Source: Chloroflexota bacterium (GTDB lineage Bacteria > Chloroflexota > Anaerolineae > Anaerolineales > Villigracilaceae). From it: 64,000 nucleotides of DNA. Shown piece by piece: positions 51,468-60,782 of the stretch. The position numbers were made by a program, and so were the translations under genes. The stretch spans positions 57,580 through 121,579 of the forward strand of contig JAEWVF010000067.1 of NCBI GenBank assembly GCA_023459215.1. Direction: 5' to 3'. The notes under the pieces are model-generated. The model searched no databases, was not told the origin of the DNA, and worked only from the letters and a program-made list of their open reading frames with translations. How positions within the stretch are numbered: the first letter of the stretch is position 1; each line of letters starts with the position of its first letter.

Positions 51468-53267
51468 TTAATTTTCACGGGATTCGGCTGGTGAAACAAC
51501 ATCATCCAGACCAATTTTGGCGTGTACGCGATTGGCCGCCAGCGCCAGGCCAACTTCGCGGACGGCTGTTTGCAGGGCTTCCTCGATGCTGCCGGTGCGC
51601 TGAATTTTCTGGCCGATCACATTGGCCAGGGATTCCAGGTCGGCCTGGGCGCGGGATTTTTCATAGGATTGGGCGTTCTGCAAAGAAATCGCGATCTGGC
51701 CGGAAACAGCTTCCAGCAACGCCTCGTCATTCTCGCCCAACCCATCGACAATGTTGTGCTGCACATCCAAAACACCCAATACATCTTCCCCAATCATGAT
51801 CGGCACCGCCAATTCAGCTTTTGTATCCGGGAGCAAGGGATTGGGCAGCCAACCGATGGACTGGGACACATCCGGCACCAGGATCGGGGCTTTCGTTTCA
51901 GCTGCGCGGCCAACCAAACCACGCCCTTTGGGGATCTTATGACCGCTGGCAAGCATGGCGGCCCCGGCTTCACCCGTACCGCCAGTCATAACCAGGTATT
52001 CCTTGGCGTCATCAAAAAAGTAGACGTGCGCATGGTAATACTGGAATGCAGCCTGGACTTCATCAACCACATCCAGGGCAAGCTGCCGAACGTTGGTTGC
52101 AGCCGATAATTTGCGGCTGACTTCCAAAGAAGCCTGCAAAGCCCTCGTGCGCTCTTCAACGCGCTGCTCCAAAGAAACAATCGATTCGCGCAGGCGGGCA
52201 GTCATCGAGTTGAATGTGCCAGCCAACAGACCAAATTCATCTTCGCTATCGATATTTGCCCGGCGCTCAAAATCTCCAGCAGAAATGGCCGAGGCCGTCT
52301 CGGTTAGGATTGCAATCGGGCGCAAAGAGCGCCGAATGGTAAACCAGGCCAAAGCCAACATGGCCAGCGCGCCGGCAATGATTAATACGGTGGCTGTGGT
52401 TTGGAAGCGCTGCACAGGCGCAAGCAAAACATCCTGGGGACTCTGCACAACAATCCCCCAGCCGTTCTCAAGCTGCCTGGTATAAGCGCTCCATGCCCTG
52501 CCCGTCTCGTCCGTAAACTCGATCTGGCCGTCTTCCCCGTTGCGCATGGCGACAATCGGCGGATAGTTGCTCATGTCATAAAGTTCAGCCCCAGTGGTAA
52601 ATTCCGGGTTGGGGTGAGCAACAACAAAATTATCTTCATTGACGATAAAAGATATTTGTTCTTCCGCCGTCTGCTTGACAACCTCCGCCGCAATCTCATC
52701 CAGTTCACGGGCCGTCGAGACAACGCTAACGACCCTGCCGGATGCGCCATAAATAGGGGCCGCCATGACAAGCGCCGGGCGGCCAGATGTGCGGCCAATA
52801 AGCAATTCATAAACAAATGGAGCGCCCGACTTCGCCTGGATAAAATAGGAACGATCCGCATAGCTGCGGAGAATGTCCCCATCGTTTCGGCCTATGTCCA
52901 TCCCATTCAAATCGATTGTATGCGCAAGATACAAGCCCGGATGAACATTCGAAAACGCCGCCAACACAGGCTCCTGGCGCTCACGTTCCATGCTGAGAAT
53001 ATCAGGCATAGCAGCCAGTTCCTGCAAAATCCGGTAGTTGTATTCGAGCCAGGTGTTAACCGTGGTGGACAACGATTCATTGCTGACTTGAAGCTGCAAC
53101 AAAGCCTGGGATTCAATTTGATTCCTGGCCTGGTTGCTCAGGTACAAGGTTACGCCAATCAATAGGGGCACAGTAACCAACAGAATAAGCACCACCAGGC
53201 GGGTCTGAACCCCAAACCGGTATCGGCCTTTTTCGGTAACAGAGTTAGGATGTGCTGTCTCAATCAT
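51468..53267 (-). CDS. dCACHE-HAMP-GAF membrane receptor, no kinase domain
   Basis: This 599-residue receptor has an N-terminal helix (about 25-45), a dCACHE ligand domain (about 55-290), a second helix (about 295-315), a HAMP domain with a coiled coil to about 375 and a GAF domain (about 385-540) containing L-P-N-P-L-L-P-D-T-K-A-E-L-A-V-P. The conserved tail contains I-G-Q-K-I-Q-R-T-G-S-I-E-E-A-L. There is no catalytic output. It lies 27 nt upstream of the 1203-residue receptor and 46 nt downstream of the next one. Confidence 0.85.
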   Translation of the reverse strand: MIETAHPNSVTEKGRYRFGVQTRLVVLILLVTVPLLIGVTLYLSNQARNQIESQALLQLQVSNESLSTTVNTWLEYNYRILQELAAMPDILSMERERQEPVLAAFSNVHPGLYLAHTIDLNGMDIGRNDGDILRSYADRSYFIQAKSGAPFVYELLIGRTSGRPALVMAAPIYGASGRVVSVVSTARELDEIAAEVVKQTAEEQISFIVNEDNFVVAHPNPEFTTGAELYDMSNYPPIVAMRNGEDGQIEFTDETGRAWSAYTRQLENGWGIVVQSPQDVLLAPVQRFQTTATVLIIAGALAMLALAWFTIRRSLRPIAILTETASAISAGDFERRANIDSEDEFGLLAGTFNSMTARLRESIVSLEQRVEERTRALQASLEVSRKLSAATNVRQLALDVVDEVQAAFQYYHAHVYFFDDAKEYLVMTGGTGEAGAAMLASGHKIPKGRGLVGRAAETKAPILVPDVSQSIGWLPNPLLPDTKAELAVPIMIGEDVLGVLDVQHNIVDGLGENDEALLEAVSGQIAISLQNAQSYEKSRAQADLESLANVIGQKIQRTGSIEEALQTAVREVGLALAANRVHAKIGLDDVVSPAESREN

Positions 53268-53313
53268 TTTTCACGCTCCATGATGATAATGGTCTTCTGG
53301 TGAGAGACAATTC

Positions 53314-55632
53314 TCATGACAGCCTCCCTGATGCGCTTCCATCATCCTTTTGACCGGCCACAGGTTCCAGATCAACAAACGTTTTTGCCTTCAAGGCATG
53401 GCCCAACTCCCGCGCAGTGATTTTCAGGGCGTCTTCAATCGAAGTGGTGCCCTGGATTTTTTGCGAAATCGTGTTCAAGGTTTCCTGGCGCTCGGCGCGC
53501 TGCCTGTTCGATTCTTCCGCCCGGCGGCGCTCAGTTACATCCTGATTGGCGCCATACCAGCGAACAACCTTGCCGTTCTCATCCCGTTCCACATTAATAT
53601 TCACGGTCATATAACCTGTATCGCCGTTGGCAAAAATTGTGCGGTGTTCCAGCCCAACGCGATAATAGCGTTCCTTTGATTCGAGCGTTTTTTGGATTTC
53701 GATTCCCACCAAAGGCGCATCTTCGGGGTGAACAAACCTGCGCGCATATTCAGCGGAGGATATGGTATAGCTGCCCACTTCATCCACCGAAGTGCGGAAA
53801 ATCGCATAGAACTGATCGTTGAAGGTAAAAAGATCCTTCTCCAGGTTATATTCCCAGTTGCCGAGCTTGGCGATGCGCAACGCGTCTGACAACAATTCCT
53901 GGTTATTCTGAACTTCGGTATAGGAACGCGCATTTTGAACCGCCGAAGCAATCTGTGACGCCAGGGTGGTTTGAACGCTAATGTCCGCCTCCGTGAAACG
54001 CCCAACGATCTCGGATTGCACATCGAACACACCGATCACTCTTTCGCCGACCATCATCGGCACGGCCAGTTCCGAGTGGGTGTCCGGCAGCAGGGGATTC
54101 GGCAGGAAGTCCGGCTCAAGGGTAACGTCGTTGACGGTAACGCCCTGGCGTTCACGGGCGGCGCGCGCGACCAGCGATCTTTCACGATCAAGCGGGATGA
54201 AACGCCCTTCAGCAACCATCTGGCGGCCAATGTCGCCCGCGCCGGAGGCCAGCACCAGGTTTTCGCCGGCATCATCCAGCAGGTAAATATGGGCGTGGTA
54301 CAGTCCGAACCGCTCCTTGGAAAGGTCGACCACTTCCTGCAAAAGAATGTCAATATCCAGAATGGTTGAAGAGGCGGTACTGATTTGGGCAACCGTGGAT
54401 AGCGCCCTGGTGCGTTCTTCCACGCGCTGCTCAAGCGTCGTCTGGAAACTCTGCAGTTCCTGGTTGCTGCGGGCCAGTTCCCGTTGGGCAAGCCGGCGCT
54501 GGTTGTTGTTGATTACCAGGAAAACAATGATGATCATCAGAAGGATGAAACCAATCACAATACTCCAGACCAGGGTCGGGTTTTGCTCGTAGAAAGAAAT
54601 AGGCCGATCAAGGATAAAACTGCCTTCAGGCAAACGTGAACTATCGATACCCCACTTCTCCATCGCCTTGTAATCGAACATGTACTGCGCCTGGGATTTC
54701 TTCTCAACCGGGATGGAAACCGGGGCTTCCCCGCCCAAAACGCGGACCGCCAATTGGGCCGCCCGCACCCCTTCGGTGTAGCCGCTGGTGAGCTTGCCGC
54801 CGACAATCCCGTAACCCAGGCTGAAATCCCAGGTTCCGTAGACCGGGACCGCGCTGCTCTGGGCGATCAGGCTGGTGTACTGGTCGTATTCGAAGAAGGC
54901 CCCGGCCCCGTCACGGCTGAAAATCGTCAAAAGGACGATTGTATCCGGCGTCAGCGAACCAAGCCGGCGCTGCAAGTCCTGCATGGCAATATCTTCGAGA
55001 AACTCGAAGCTAATCTGCGGGTATTTCGGGGTGACTTCATCAATAAGTTCACGGACAATCTGCCCGGTAACGGTCGTATCGTTAACGACGACCACCTTGC
55101 TGACCTCCGGGTGCATCCCCAGGGCAACATCCAGCGTTCCGGCAATATCGGCTTCTTCGCTGATCCCGGTAAAGCGTTCATAGCCATCGAGACGGGAAAC
55201 ATCGAAAAAATTCGCGCCGACGAATACCACCGGCACGCCTGGGAACAAGCTATCGGCATTTTTGAACAGAAAATTCAAAGCGGCATCGTCGGAGGACATG
55301 ACCAGGTCAAGATCGGCGTTTTTATATTTTTCCTGGAGCAACTGCCGCACCTGCTCCAAATATTCAGCGCTATCGACCCGCTTGGTATCCAAATACTCGA
55401 TGCGCAGGTCGATGTTGCCTTGCTGGTTAAAGGTTTCGAACAAGGCGCGCGTAATATCATCCGAGAACTTATAACCCTGATGATATGAGTTGATAAACAA
55501 AACCTGTTTACGCGCCGTTTGAGCGGCAGCCGGCGTAGGATGGCTGGCAGACAGAATCAACGCCGCCAACATCAGAGCCAGAAACGTAAAATGAAGCCAG
55601 TTTAGATTTCTGAATGCTTTTTTTAGGTTCAT
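53314..55632 (-). CDS. ABC-substrate-binding/GAF/PAS membrane receptor, no kinase domain
   Basis: This 772-residue protein begins with a signal helix, then a PF04392-type periplasmic binding domain (about 35-310: V-L-F-I-N-S-Y-H-Q-G at its start), the family found in uncharacterised ABC and sensor proteins. A transmembrane helix (about 355-375), coiled coil, GAF domain (about 405-575), PAS domain (about 590-710) and the shared tail with I-S-Q-K-I-Q-G-T-T-S-I-E-D-A-L follow. No kinase domain is present. The ATG at 55632 has GAGGATAATAAA upstream; 13 residues further upstream in frame are unlikely to be translated. Confidence 0.85.
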   Translation of the reverse strand: MNLKKAFRNLNWLHFTFLALMLAALILSASHPTPAAAQTARKQVLFINSYHQGYKFSDDITRALFETFNQQGNIDLRIEYLDTKRVDSAEYLEQVRQLLQEKYKNADLDLVMSSDDAALNFLFKNADSLFPGVPVVFVGANFFDVSRLDGYERFTGISEEADIAGTLDVALGMHPEVSKVVVVNDTTVTGQIVRELIDEVTPKYPQISFEFLEDIAMQDLQRRLGSLTPDTIVLLTIFSRDGAGAFFEYDQYTSLIAQSSAVPVYGTWDFSLGYGIVGGKLTSGYTEGVRAAQLAVRVLGGEAPVSIPVEKKSQAQYMFDYKAMEKWGIDSSRLPEGSFILDRPISFYEQNPTLVWSIVIGFILLMIIIVFLVINNNQRRLAQRELARSNQELQSFQTTLEQRVEERTRALSTVAQISTASSTILDIDILLQEVVDLSKERFGLYHAHIYLLDDAGENLVLASGAGDIGRQMVAEGRFIPLDRERSLVARAARERQGVTVNDVTLEPDFLPNPLLPDTHSELAVPMMVGERVIGVFDVQSEIVGRFTEADISVQTTLASQIASAVQNARSYTEVQNNQELLSDALRIAKLGNWEYNLEKDLFTFNDQFYAIFRTSVDEVGSYTISSAEYARRFVHPEDAPLVGIEIQKTLESKERYYRVGLEHRTIFANGDTGYMTVNINVERDENGKVVRWYGANQDVTERRRAEESNRQRAERQETLNTISQKIQGTTSIEDALKITARELGHALKAKTFVDLEPVAGQKDDGSASGRLS

Positions 55633-55701
55633 TTTATTATCCTCTGGACGAAATATCGTGTGAAACAACAACGCAAACGCGAGCAGGAAAATTCATACTG
55701 T

Positions 55702-57264
55702 TTATGGTCTCTGGGCAGGCAAAACAGCAAATGAAGCCAGTTCCCGTTTTGCCGAAACAAGGAGTTTGTTCACCTGTTCATCAATCGAATTGATAGACGA
55801 AACAATCCCCTTGAGATACATTTTCTGGTTGTCATTCAGCGGCCCAACCTGTTCAATAAGCCGGCCCAGGTTCTTGATCGATGCAACCGGCTCGGCCATA
55901 TCGTGCGAAACGCCCATCACCAGTTCGGCCTGGAGTTTTTCCAGGCGGGCGAACATGCGCGCATTTTCCATCGCAATCGCGGCCTGGCTGGCCAGCGCCT
56001 GGAGCAAGAGCGTATGCTCCAGCGAAAAATAGCCCGGGGTTTCGTGCGCCAGGATGAGCAGCCCCAAGACACCGGAGCGGCCCAACATCGGCACAATCAC
56101 AACCGAGCGGGTCATGTCATTGGGCGCAGCCGACCAGCGCGCATCTTTTTGGGTGTCGTTGATCACAAAGCCCTGGGAAGAATCCTTGATCTGGGCCAAA
56201 ATCGGCTTGAGGTCGGGCAGCTCGACTTCGCTGCCGGTTTGTCTCTTCTCGCTGGCGACATGGTGCGTCCGGCGCACAGCGCCTTGCTCCTCAAACAGGA
56301 TAAAATGCCCAATCAGGGCGCCCAGCGTTTCCACCGTGCGGCGCAGGACGAGATCGGTCAGGGCGGCGACATCGAGACGGGCACTCAGTTCCCGGCCAAT
56401 CTCGGGCAGCAGGTTGAGTTCCTTGTTGCGGCGGCGGATGACATCCTCTGCTTCCTTGACCCGCAAACGGGTGCGGATGCGCGCCAAAAGTTCGCGGCGG
56501 TCAAAGGGCTTGGTCACGTAATCGTCCGCGCCCATGTTCAGCGCCGATTGCATATCCATCGGCTCGAGGCGGGCCGCGGTCAGGATGATGACCGGGATGT
56601 GCCCAATGGCCGGGTCGGAGCGAATCTCCTGCAAGGTTTCAAAACCATCCTTGACCGGCATGTTCATATCGAGCAAAACCATATCCGGCAGTTCGGCGCG
56701 CGCCTTGGCCAGCGCTTCAGCGCCATCTGCGGCGGTGATGCAGAGGTAGCCCTCGTTTGTCAGGTAACGGGTCAACAGCGATACGTTATCGGGCAGGTCA
56801 TCGGCTACCAGGATTTTCAGGGCGTTTTTGGATTCAGGAACCTGCGTTGGCGATTCGCCGCCCAGGTCTTCCATCGCCTTGGCAATGATCTGGCAAACAC
56901 GCTCAGGACGGGCGGGCTTGATGACGATTTCATTGACATGCAAACGCCTGGCGGTGATTTTCAGCCCGGGAATGTCGTAAGCAGTCACCAACATGACGTA
57001 GGAAGGCCGTCCTGCCGGGTGCGAACGCAATTTCTCGATCAACTCAAGCCCGTTCATGCCGGTCATCATCATGTCGGTGATCAGGAAATCTATCGCCTTG
57101 TCCTGAACCATCGCCAGCGCGCTCTCGGCGCTCAAAGCGGACAGGACTTCCAGCCGGGGGCTGAGCTGCGAAATGGCGCGCGCAAGTGTGTTGGCCGTGT
57201 TGGGATGGTCGTCAACCACCAGAACGCGCAAAGCGGAAGGGTTGGGGAGAATTTGAGTTTCCAT
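55702..57264 (-). CDS. REC-REC-GAF protein with phosphoacceptor helix but no ATPase domain
   Basis: A 520-residue protein. Receiver 1 (about 13-130) has phosphoacceptor Asp in L-I-T-D-M-M-M-T-G, receiver 2 (about 149-270) in L-L-D-M-N-M-P-V, and a GAF domain follows (about 290-430). The last 90 residues contain an H-box-like V-S-H-D-M-A-E-P-V-A-S-I (His about 453) and a helical partner, but the protein ends without an ATPase domain. It could work as a phosphotransfer hub passing phosphate between the two systems of this region. It is the first gene after the terminator at 57342 and opens the long operon. Confidence 0.82.
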   Translation of the reverse strand: METQILPNPSALRVLVVDDHPNTANTLARAISQLSPRLEVLSALSAESALAMVQDKAIDFLITDMMMTGMNGLELIEKLRSHPAGRPSYVMLVTAYDIPGLKITARRLHVNEIVIKPARPERVCQIIAKAMEDLGGESPTQVPESKNALKILVADDLPDNVSLLTRYLTNEGYLCITAADGAEALAKARAELPDMVLLDMNMPVKDGFETLQEIRSDPAIGHIPVIILTAARLEPMDMQSALNMGADDYVTKPFDRRELLARIRTRLRVKEAEDVIRRRNKELNLLPEIGRELSARLDVAALTDLVLRRTVETLGALIGHFILFEEQGAVRRTHHVASEKRQTGSEVELPDLKPILAQIKDSSQGFVINDTQKDARWSAAPNDMTRSVVIVPMLGRSGVLGLLILAHETPGYFSLEHTLLLQALASQAAIAMENARMFARLEKLQAELVMGVSHDMAEPVASIKNLGRLIEQVGPLNDNQKMYLKGIVSSINSIDEQVNKLLVSAKRELASFAVLPAQRP

Positions 57265-57341
57265 CAGGTCTATTTTGAACCCATTCGGTCAAGAGGAACG
57301 ATAGGGATTGGCTGAAAAAGTTGGTAAAAGTTGGCTGGGAC

Positions 57342-57373
57342 AAAAAAACCGCTCTCAAGAAGAAAGCGGTTTT
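57342..57373 (-). terminator. Terminator after the OmpR-type regulator
   Basis: Leftwards, AAAACCGCT pairs with AGCGGTTTT around an 11-nt loop and is followed by a T7 run. It separates the kinase-regulator pair (60676-57381) from the operon starting at 57264. Confidence 0.85.
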
Positions 57374-57380
57374 CAAGCAC

Positions 57381-58184
57381 TCAGTCTGCAACCAGGCGAT
57401 ACCCAATTCCACGCACATTGAACAGGTAAACCGGGTTGCGCGGGTCAGGCTCAATCGCCTGACGAATATTATGGATGTGCCACTTGGTCAACTCCTGGGC
57501 CTCGCGGGCATCGGCCTGATAGCCCTGGGCCTCCGCCACCAGGGTGCGGTAGTCGACCACCTCCGAGGCATGGCGCGCCAGCACAAGCAGGAAATCGAAC
57601 GAAGTCGCCACCAGGCTGACCGCGCGCTCATTGACAACGACCCGGCGGGTATACGTATCCAACAGGATGGCCCCGCGCTTGAGATAACGATCCGGTAACG
57701 GGATGGTCTTGGGCGAAACCGTTGCTGTTTCCGCGCTTTCGGCGTCCAACGCCTTTAGCTCGGCCTGAAGTTGTTCGATCTGGGTTTGGATTTCGCGGCG
57801 GCGGCGTTCCTTTTGCTGGGCAAAAAGGATGGTGCGGGCGCGCTCGATGATGACATCCGGCTTGAGCGGCTTGAGCAGGTAATCGGTTGCCCCGCGCCGC
57901 AGCGCTTCAACCGCAGAGTTCAAATCAGGCTGGGCGGTAAAGAGAACCACCGGCAGTCCGGGGTGCGAGGCGCGGATCCGTTCCAAAACTTCCAGTCCGG
58001 CCAGGCCCGGCATACGAATATCCATAAAGATTAAATCAAACGGGTTCTGCTGCAAAAAGGCCAGCCCTTGCTCGCCATTTTCAGCCGAGGTTACCTCGAA
58101 GCCAGCCTGTTGCAGGATGCGCGCCAACGTCTGGCGCAACGAGGCTTCATCGTCAATAATCAGGATGCTGCCATTGACCTTCAT
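57381..58184 (-). CDS. OmpR-type response regulator
   Basis: A 267-residue regulator. The receiver (about 5-122) has the acidic pair in I-I-D-D-E, phosphoacceptor Asp in F-M-D-I-R-M-P-G, Thr in L-F-T-A and Lys in L-L-K-P. A coiled linker (about 125-165) precedes a winged-helix DNA-binding domain ending V-R-G-I-G-Y-R-L. The linker is longer than in OmpR/PhoB. It overlaps the kinase gene by one base, making the pair certain. Its target promoters are unknown; the operon next door is a natural candidate. Confidence 0.92.
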   Translation of the reverse strand: MKVNGSILIIDDEASLRQTLARILQQAGFEVTSAENGEQGLAFLQQNPFDLIFMDIRMPGLAGLEVLERIRASHPGLPVVLFTAQPDLNSAVEALRRGATDYLLKPLKPDVIIERARTILFAQQKERRRREIQTQIEQLQAELKALDAESAETATVSPKTIPLPDRYLKRGAILLDTYTRRVVVNERAVSLVATSFDFLLVLARHASEVVDYRTLVAEAQGYQADAREAQELTKWHIHNIRQAIEPDPRNPVYLFNVRGIGYRLVAD

Positions 58185-60676
58185 CAGGCATTCCTCGCAT
58201 GGTTCGGTAGCCAGATGCTGAATGTAGCGCCTTTGTCGGGGTTGTTGCGCGCCTCGATGCGGCCATGATGCTTGTGGATGATTTCGCGCGAAATCGTCAG
58301 TCCCAGCCCGGTGCCGCCGCTCTTGTTGGTAATAAAAGCATCAAAAATGTTGGGGAAAATCGAAACTTCGATGCCAGGCCCGGTATCCGCAACGGTGATC
58401 AGCGCTTCGTTCTCTTCGGGCAAATAGCGGGTGGCAATAACAAGATGTCCGCCCTGCGGCATGGCGTCGACCGCGTTCAAAAACAGGTTGAGTACCACCT
58501 GGCGCAACTGATCCTGGATGCCGAGCACCACCGGCAGGGCGGGGTCGGCATGGAACTCAAAGGCGATCTGATTGTGGCGCAGGTGGGTGCTGACCAGGGC
58601 GCACACATCTTCAATCAGGCCGTTCATCTGAACAGGCTGGAAATCTTCGAGTTCGAGCGGCTGGTAAGTGGCGCGCAACCGCTGCAACAAGGAGGCCATG
58701 CGGTCTGTTTCGGCCAGCACAATCTCGAGGTCTTGCCGGCCCTGCGAGGAAATCCCCTTCTCTTCCTTGAGCAGGAAGAGCGCATTTTGAATCGCCTGGA
58801 TCGGGTTGTTCAATTCGTGCGAGACGGAGGCCAGCAAACGCCCGGCAACGGTCAGTTTTTCGCTGTGAACCAGTTGGGAACGAACCGTTTTTTCCTGCTC
58901 GAGCGCCTCCTGCAAATCGCGATAGAGCTGCGCTTTTTGCAAAGCGATTGCCAACTGATCGGCAACCGCCGAAACCAGTTGCAAGTCGCGTTCTGAAAGG
59001 TAGGCGGGCGCGACCTGGTACACATCGATCAACCCCAAGAACTGCTCGCCGATTCTAATCGGCACAGCCAGTTCCGATTTGGTTTCAGGCAGGAACGGAG
59101 CGCGCACGAACGAGATAACATCATCAACATCGTTCGTGAAAAACGGCTTGCCAGTTTCGGCAGTAAACCCGACAATGCCTTCACCGGCAGCCAGGCGATA
59201 GCCTTGACTCTTGATCTGACGGCCCAAGCTGCCACTGCCAGCGCGCACTACAAAATCACCGCTGGCCGATTCGGCCACAAAAATCTGGACATAAAAATAG
59301 CCAAAACTGGTCTGCAACAAATCCGCGACTGTTTGCATCAGTTCATCAGAATCAACCGTGGCGATCAATTCCTGGTTGATGCGGTACAGCGCGTTTGTTT
59401 CTTTCAGGCTTTGCCGGGTTGTTTCCAACAGACGGGCATTATCGATTGAGATCGCAGCCTGGTGTCCGAGGGTTTCGAGGAAAATCAGCCAATCCGGATC
59501 GGGGCTAAGTTCGGAACGATGGAAAATCTCAATGACCCCGTGCAGGTGTTCGTTGGCAATCAGGGGAATGCCGTAGTAGGTGACAAATTTCTCATCCGCA
59601 ATCGCTTTGGACAGCACCGGGATTTCGGCCAGGTTGGTGGTATGCACAACCCTGCGTTCCAGCGCCGCCTGACCGGCCAGCCCCTTGCCTACCGGTAAGT
59701 TGGTAAACTGCAACGCCTTGGTCGAAAAGCCTTTTTTGGCGGCAAAATCCAAAGATTGGGTGTGCGGATTGAGCAATAAGACCGCGGCTGCATCCACCTG
59801 GAGTTGCTCGACAATTTCCTGAACCAGGAGGTCGAGAATTGTGTTCAACTCGACGCTGCTCACCACCGCCTGCTCGATTTTATACAGGGTGTGCAAGCGC
59901 GCCAACTGGCGCGAGAGCTTCTCCTCGGCCTGTTTTCGTTCCGTAATATCGGTGAAAATGGTTGCAAACTGCCCTTTTACCGCGCTGAAGACCCAAACAT
60001 CGAAATACTTTTGCAAATCGCTGGCAAAATTCTGGTATGCGACCGGTTCGCCGGTTTGAGCCACTTTGCCGTAGGTATCAATCCAATATTGTTCGGCGCC
60101 GGGCATGATTTCGCGAATGGTTTTTCCGAGCACATTTTGGGCGGACATGCCGGTCAAGCGCTCAAAAGATGGGTTGATTTCCAGAAAACGATAATCCAAC
60201 GGTTTCGATTGCTCGTCATAAATCATCTCATGCAGGGCAAATCCGCTGGTCATGTTCTCGAACAATAAACGATATCTTTCCTCGCTGGTAGAACGCGCTT
60301 TTTCCGCCTGCGTGCGGCGGGTGATATTCACCAGGGAAATCAGGGAGGCCGGTTTGCCATCACAAGTGAAGGGTCGTGAGGAGAATAAAACCCAAATCGA
60401 GTCACCCGAGGAAGTGCGGATGCAAACCTCGTGATCGTTAAGCTCGCCCTGGCGGTTCATCGCCCCAAAAACTTCCTCACGCTCAGCCTTATTCTCGTCC
60501 AGTGTCAGGAAGTCATCCCTGACACTGGAGCCATATTGTTCGTAAAACATACGATTGGCGTAAATCAATTCCCCATCAGGACGGGTCAACATGGCCGCGA
60601 CTGGAAAAGCATCCAAAATGGAATACTCATCGCGCACAAGTTCCTTATACTTGGGGTCTTTCCTGGTTTTTTCCAT
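58184..60676 (-). CDS. PAS-PAS-GAF-GAF sensor histidine kinase
   Basis: An 830-residue soluble kinase. Two PAS domains (about 18-130 and 140-250), two GAF domains (about 265-420 and 430-590), HisKA with V-S-H-E-L-N-N-P-I (His about 619) and an ATPase domain with L-N-A-V-D-A-M-P, D-T-G-P-G-I and G-T-G-L-G-L-T follow in order. No membrane segment is present. The ATG at 60676 is preferred over a TTG two codons upstream. A TAAAAT box lies about 60 nt upstream in the 106-base gap after the GNAT gene, so this may be a promoter, but its -35 is poor. It partners the OmpR-type regulator immediately downstream. Confidence 0.9.
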   Translation of the reverse strand: MEKTRKDPKYKELVRDEYSILDAFPVAAMLTRPDGELIYANRMFYEQYGSSVRDDFLTLDENKAEREEVFGAMNRQGELNDHEVCIRTSSGDSIWVLFSSRPFTCDGKPASLISLVNITRRTQAEKARSTSEERYRLLFENMTSGFALHEMIYDEQSKPLDYRFLEINPSFERLTGMSAQNVLGKTIREIMPGAEQYWIDTYGKVAQTGEPVAYQNFASDLQKYFDVWVFSAVKGQFATIFTDITERKQAEEKLSRQLARLHTLYKIEQAVVSSVELNTILDLLVQEIVEQLQVDAAAVLLLNPHTQSLDFAAKKGFSTKALQFTNLPVGKGLAGQAALERRVVHTTNLAEIPVLSKAIADEKFVTYYGIPLIANEHLHGVIEIFHRSELSPDPDWLIFLETLGHQAAISIDNARLLETTRQSLKETNALYRINQELIATVDSDELMQTVADLLQTSFGYFYVQIFVAESASGDFVVRAGSGSLGRQIKSQGYRLAAGEGIVGFTAETGKPFFTNDVDDVISFVRAPFLPETKSELAVPIRIGEQFLGLIDVYQVAPAYLSERDLQLVSAVADQLAIALQKAQLYRDLQEALEQEKTVRSQLVHSEKLTVAGRLLASVSHELNNPIQAIQNALFLLKEEKGISSQGRQDLEIVLAETDRMASLLQRLRATYQPLELEDFQPVQMNGLIEDVCALVSTHLRHNQIAFEFHADPALPVVLGIQDQLRQVVLNLFLNAVDAMPQGGHLVIATRYLPEENEALITVADTGPGIEVSIFPNIFDAFITNKSGGTGLGLTISREIIHKHHGRIEARNNPDKGATFSIWLPNHARNA

Positions 60677-60782
60677 ATCCAACCTTTATCTTCCCAAAAT
60701 GAACCTGTCCATATCCGATTATCTTATTTTACTCATGAGCAGGGTTGCCCCAAAACATTAACATGCATCCACAATCATTGCA

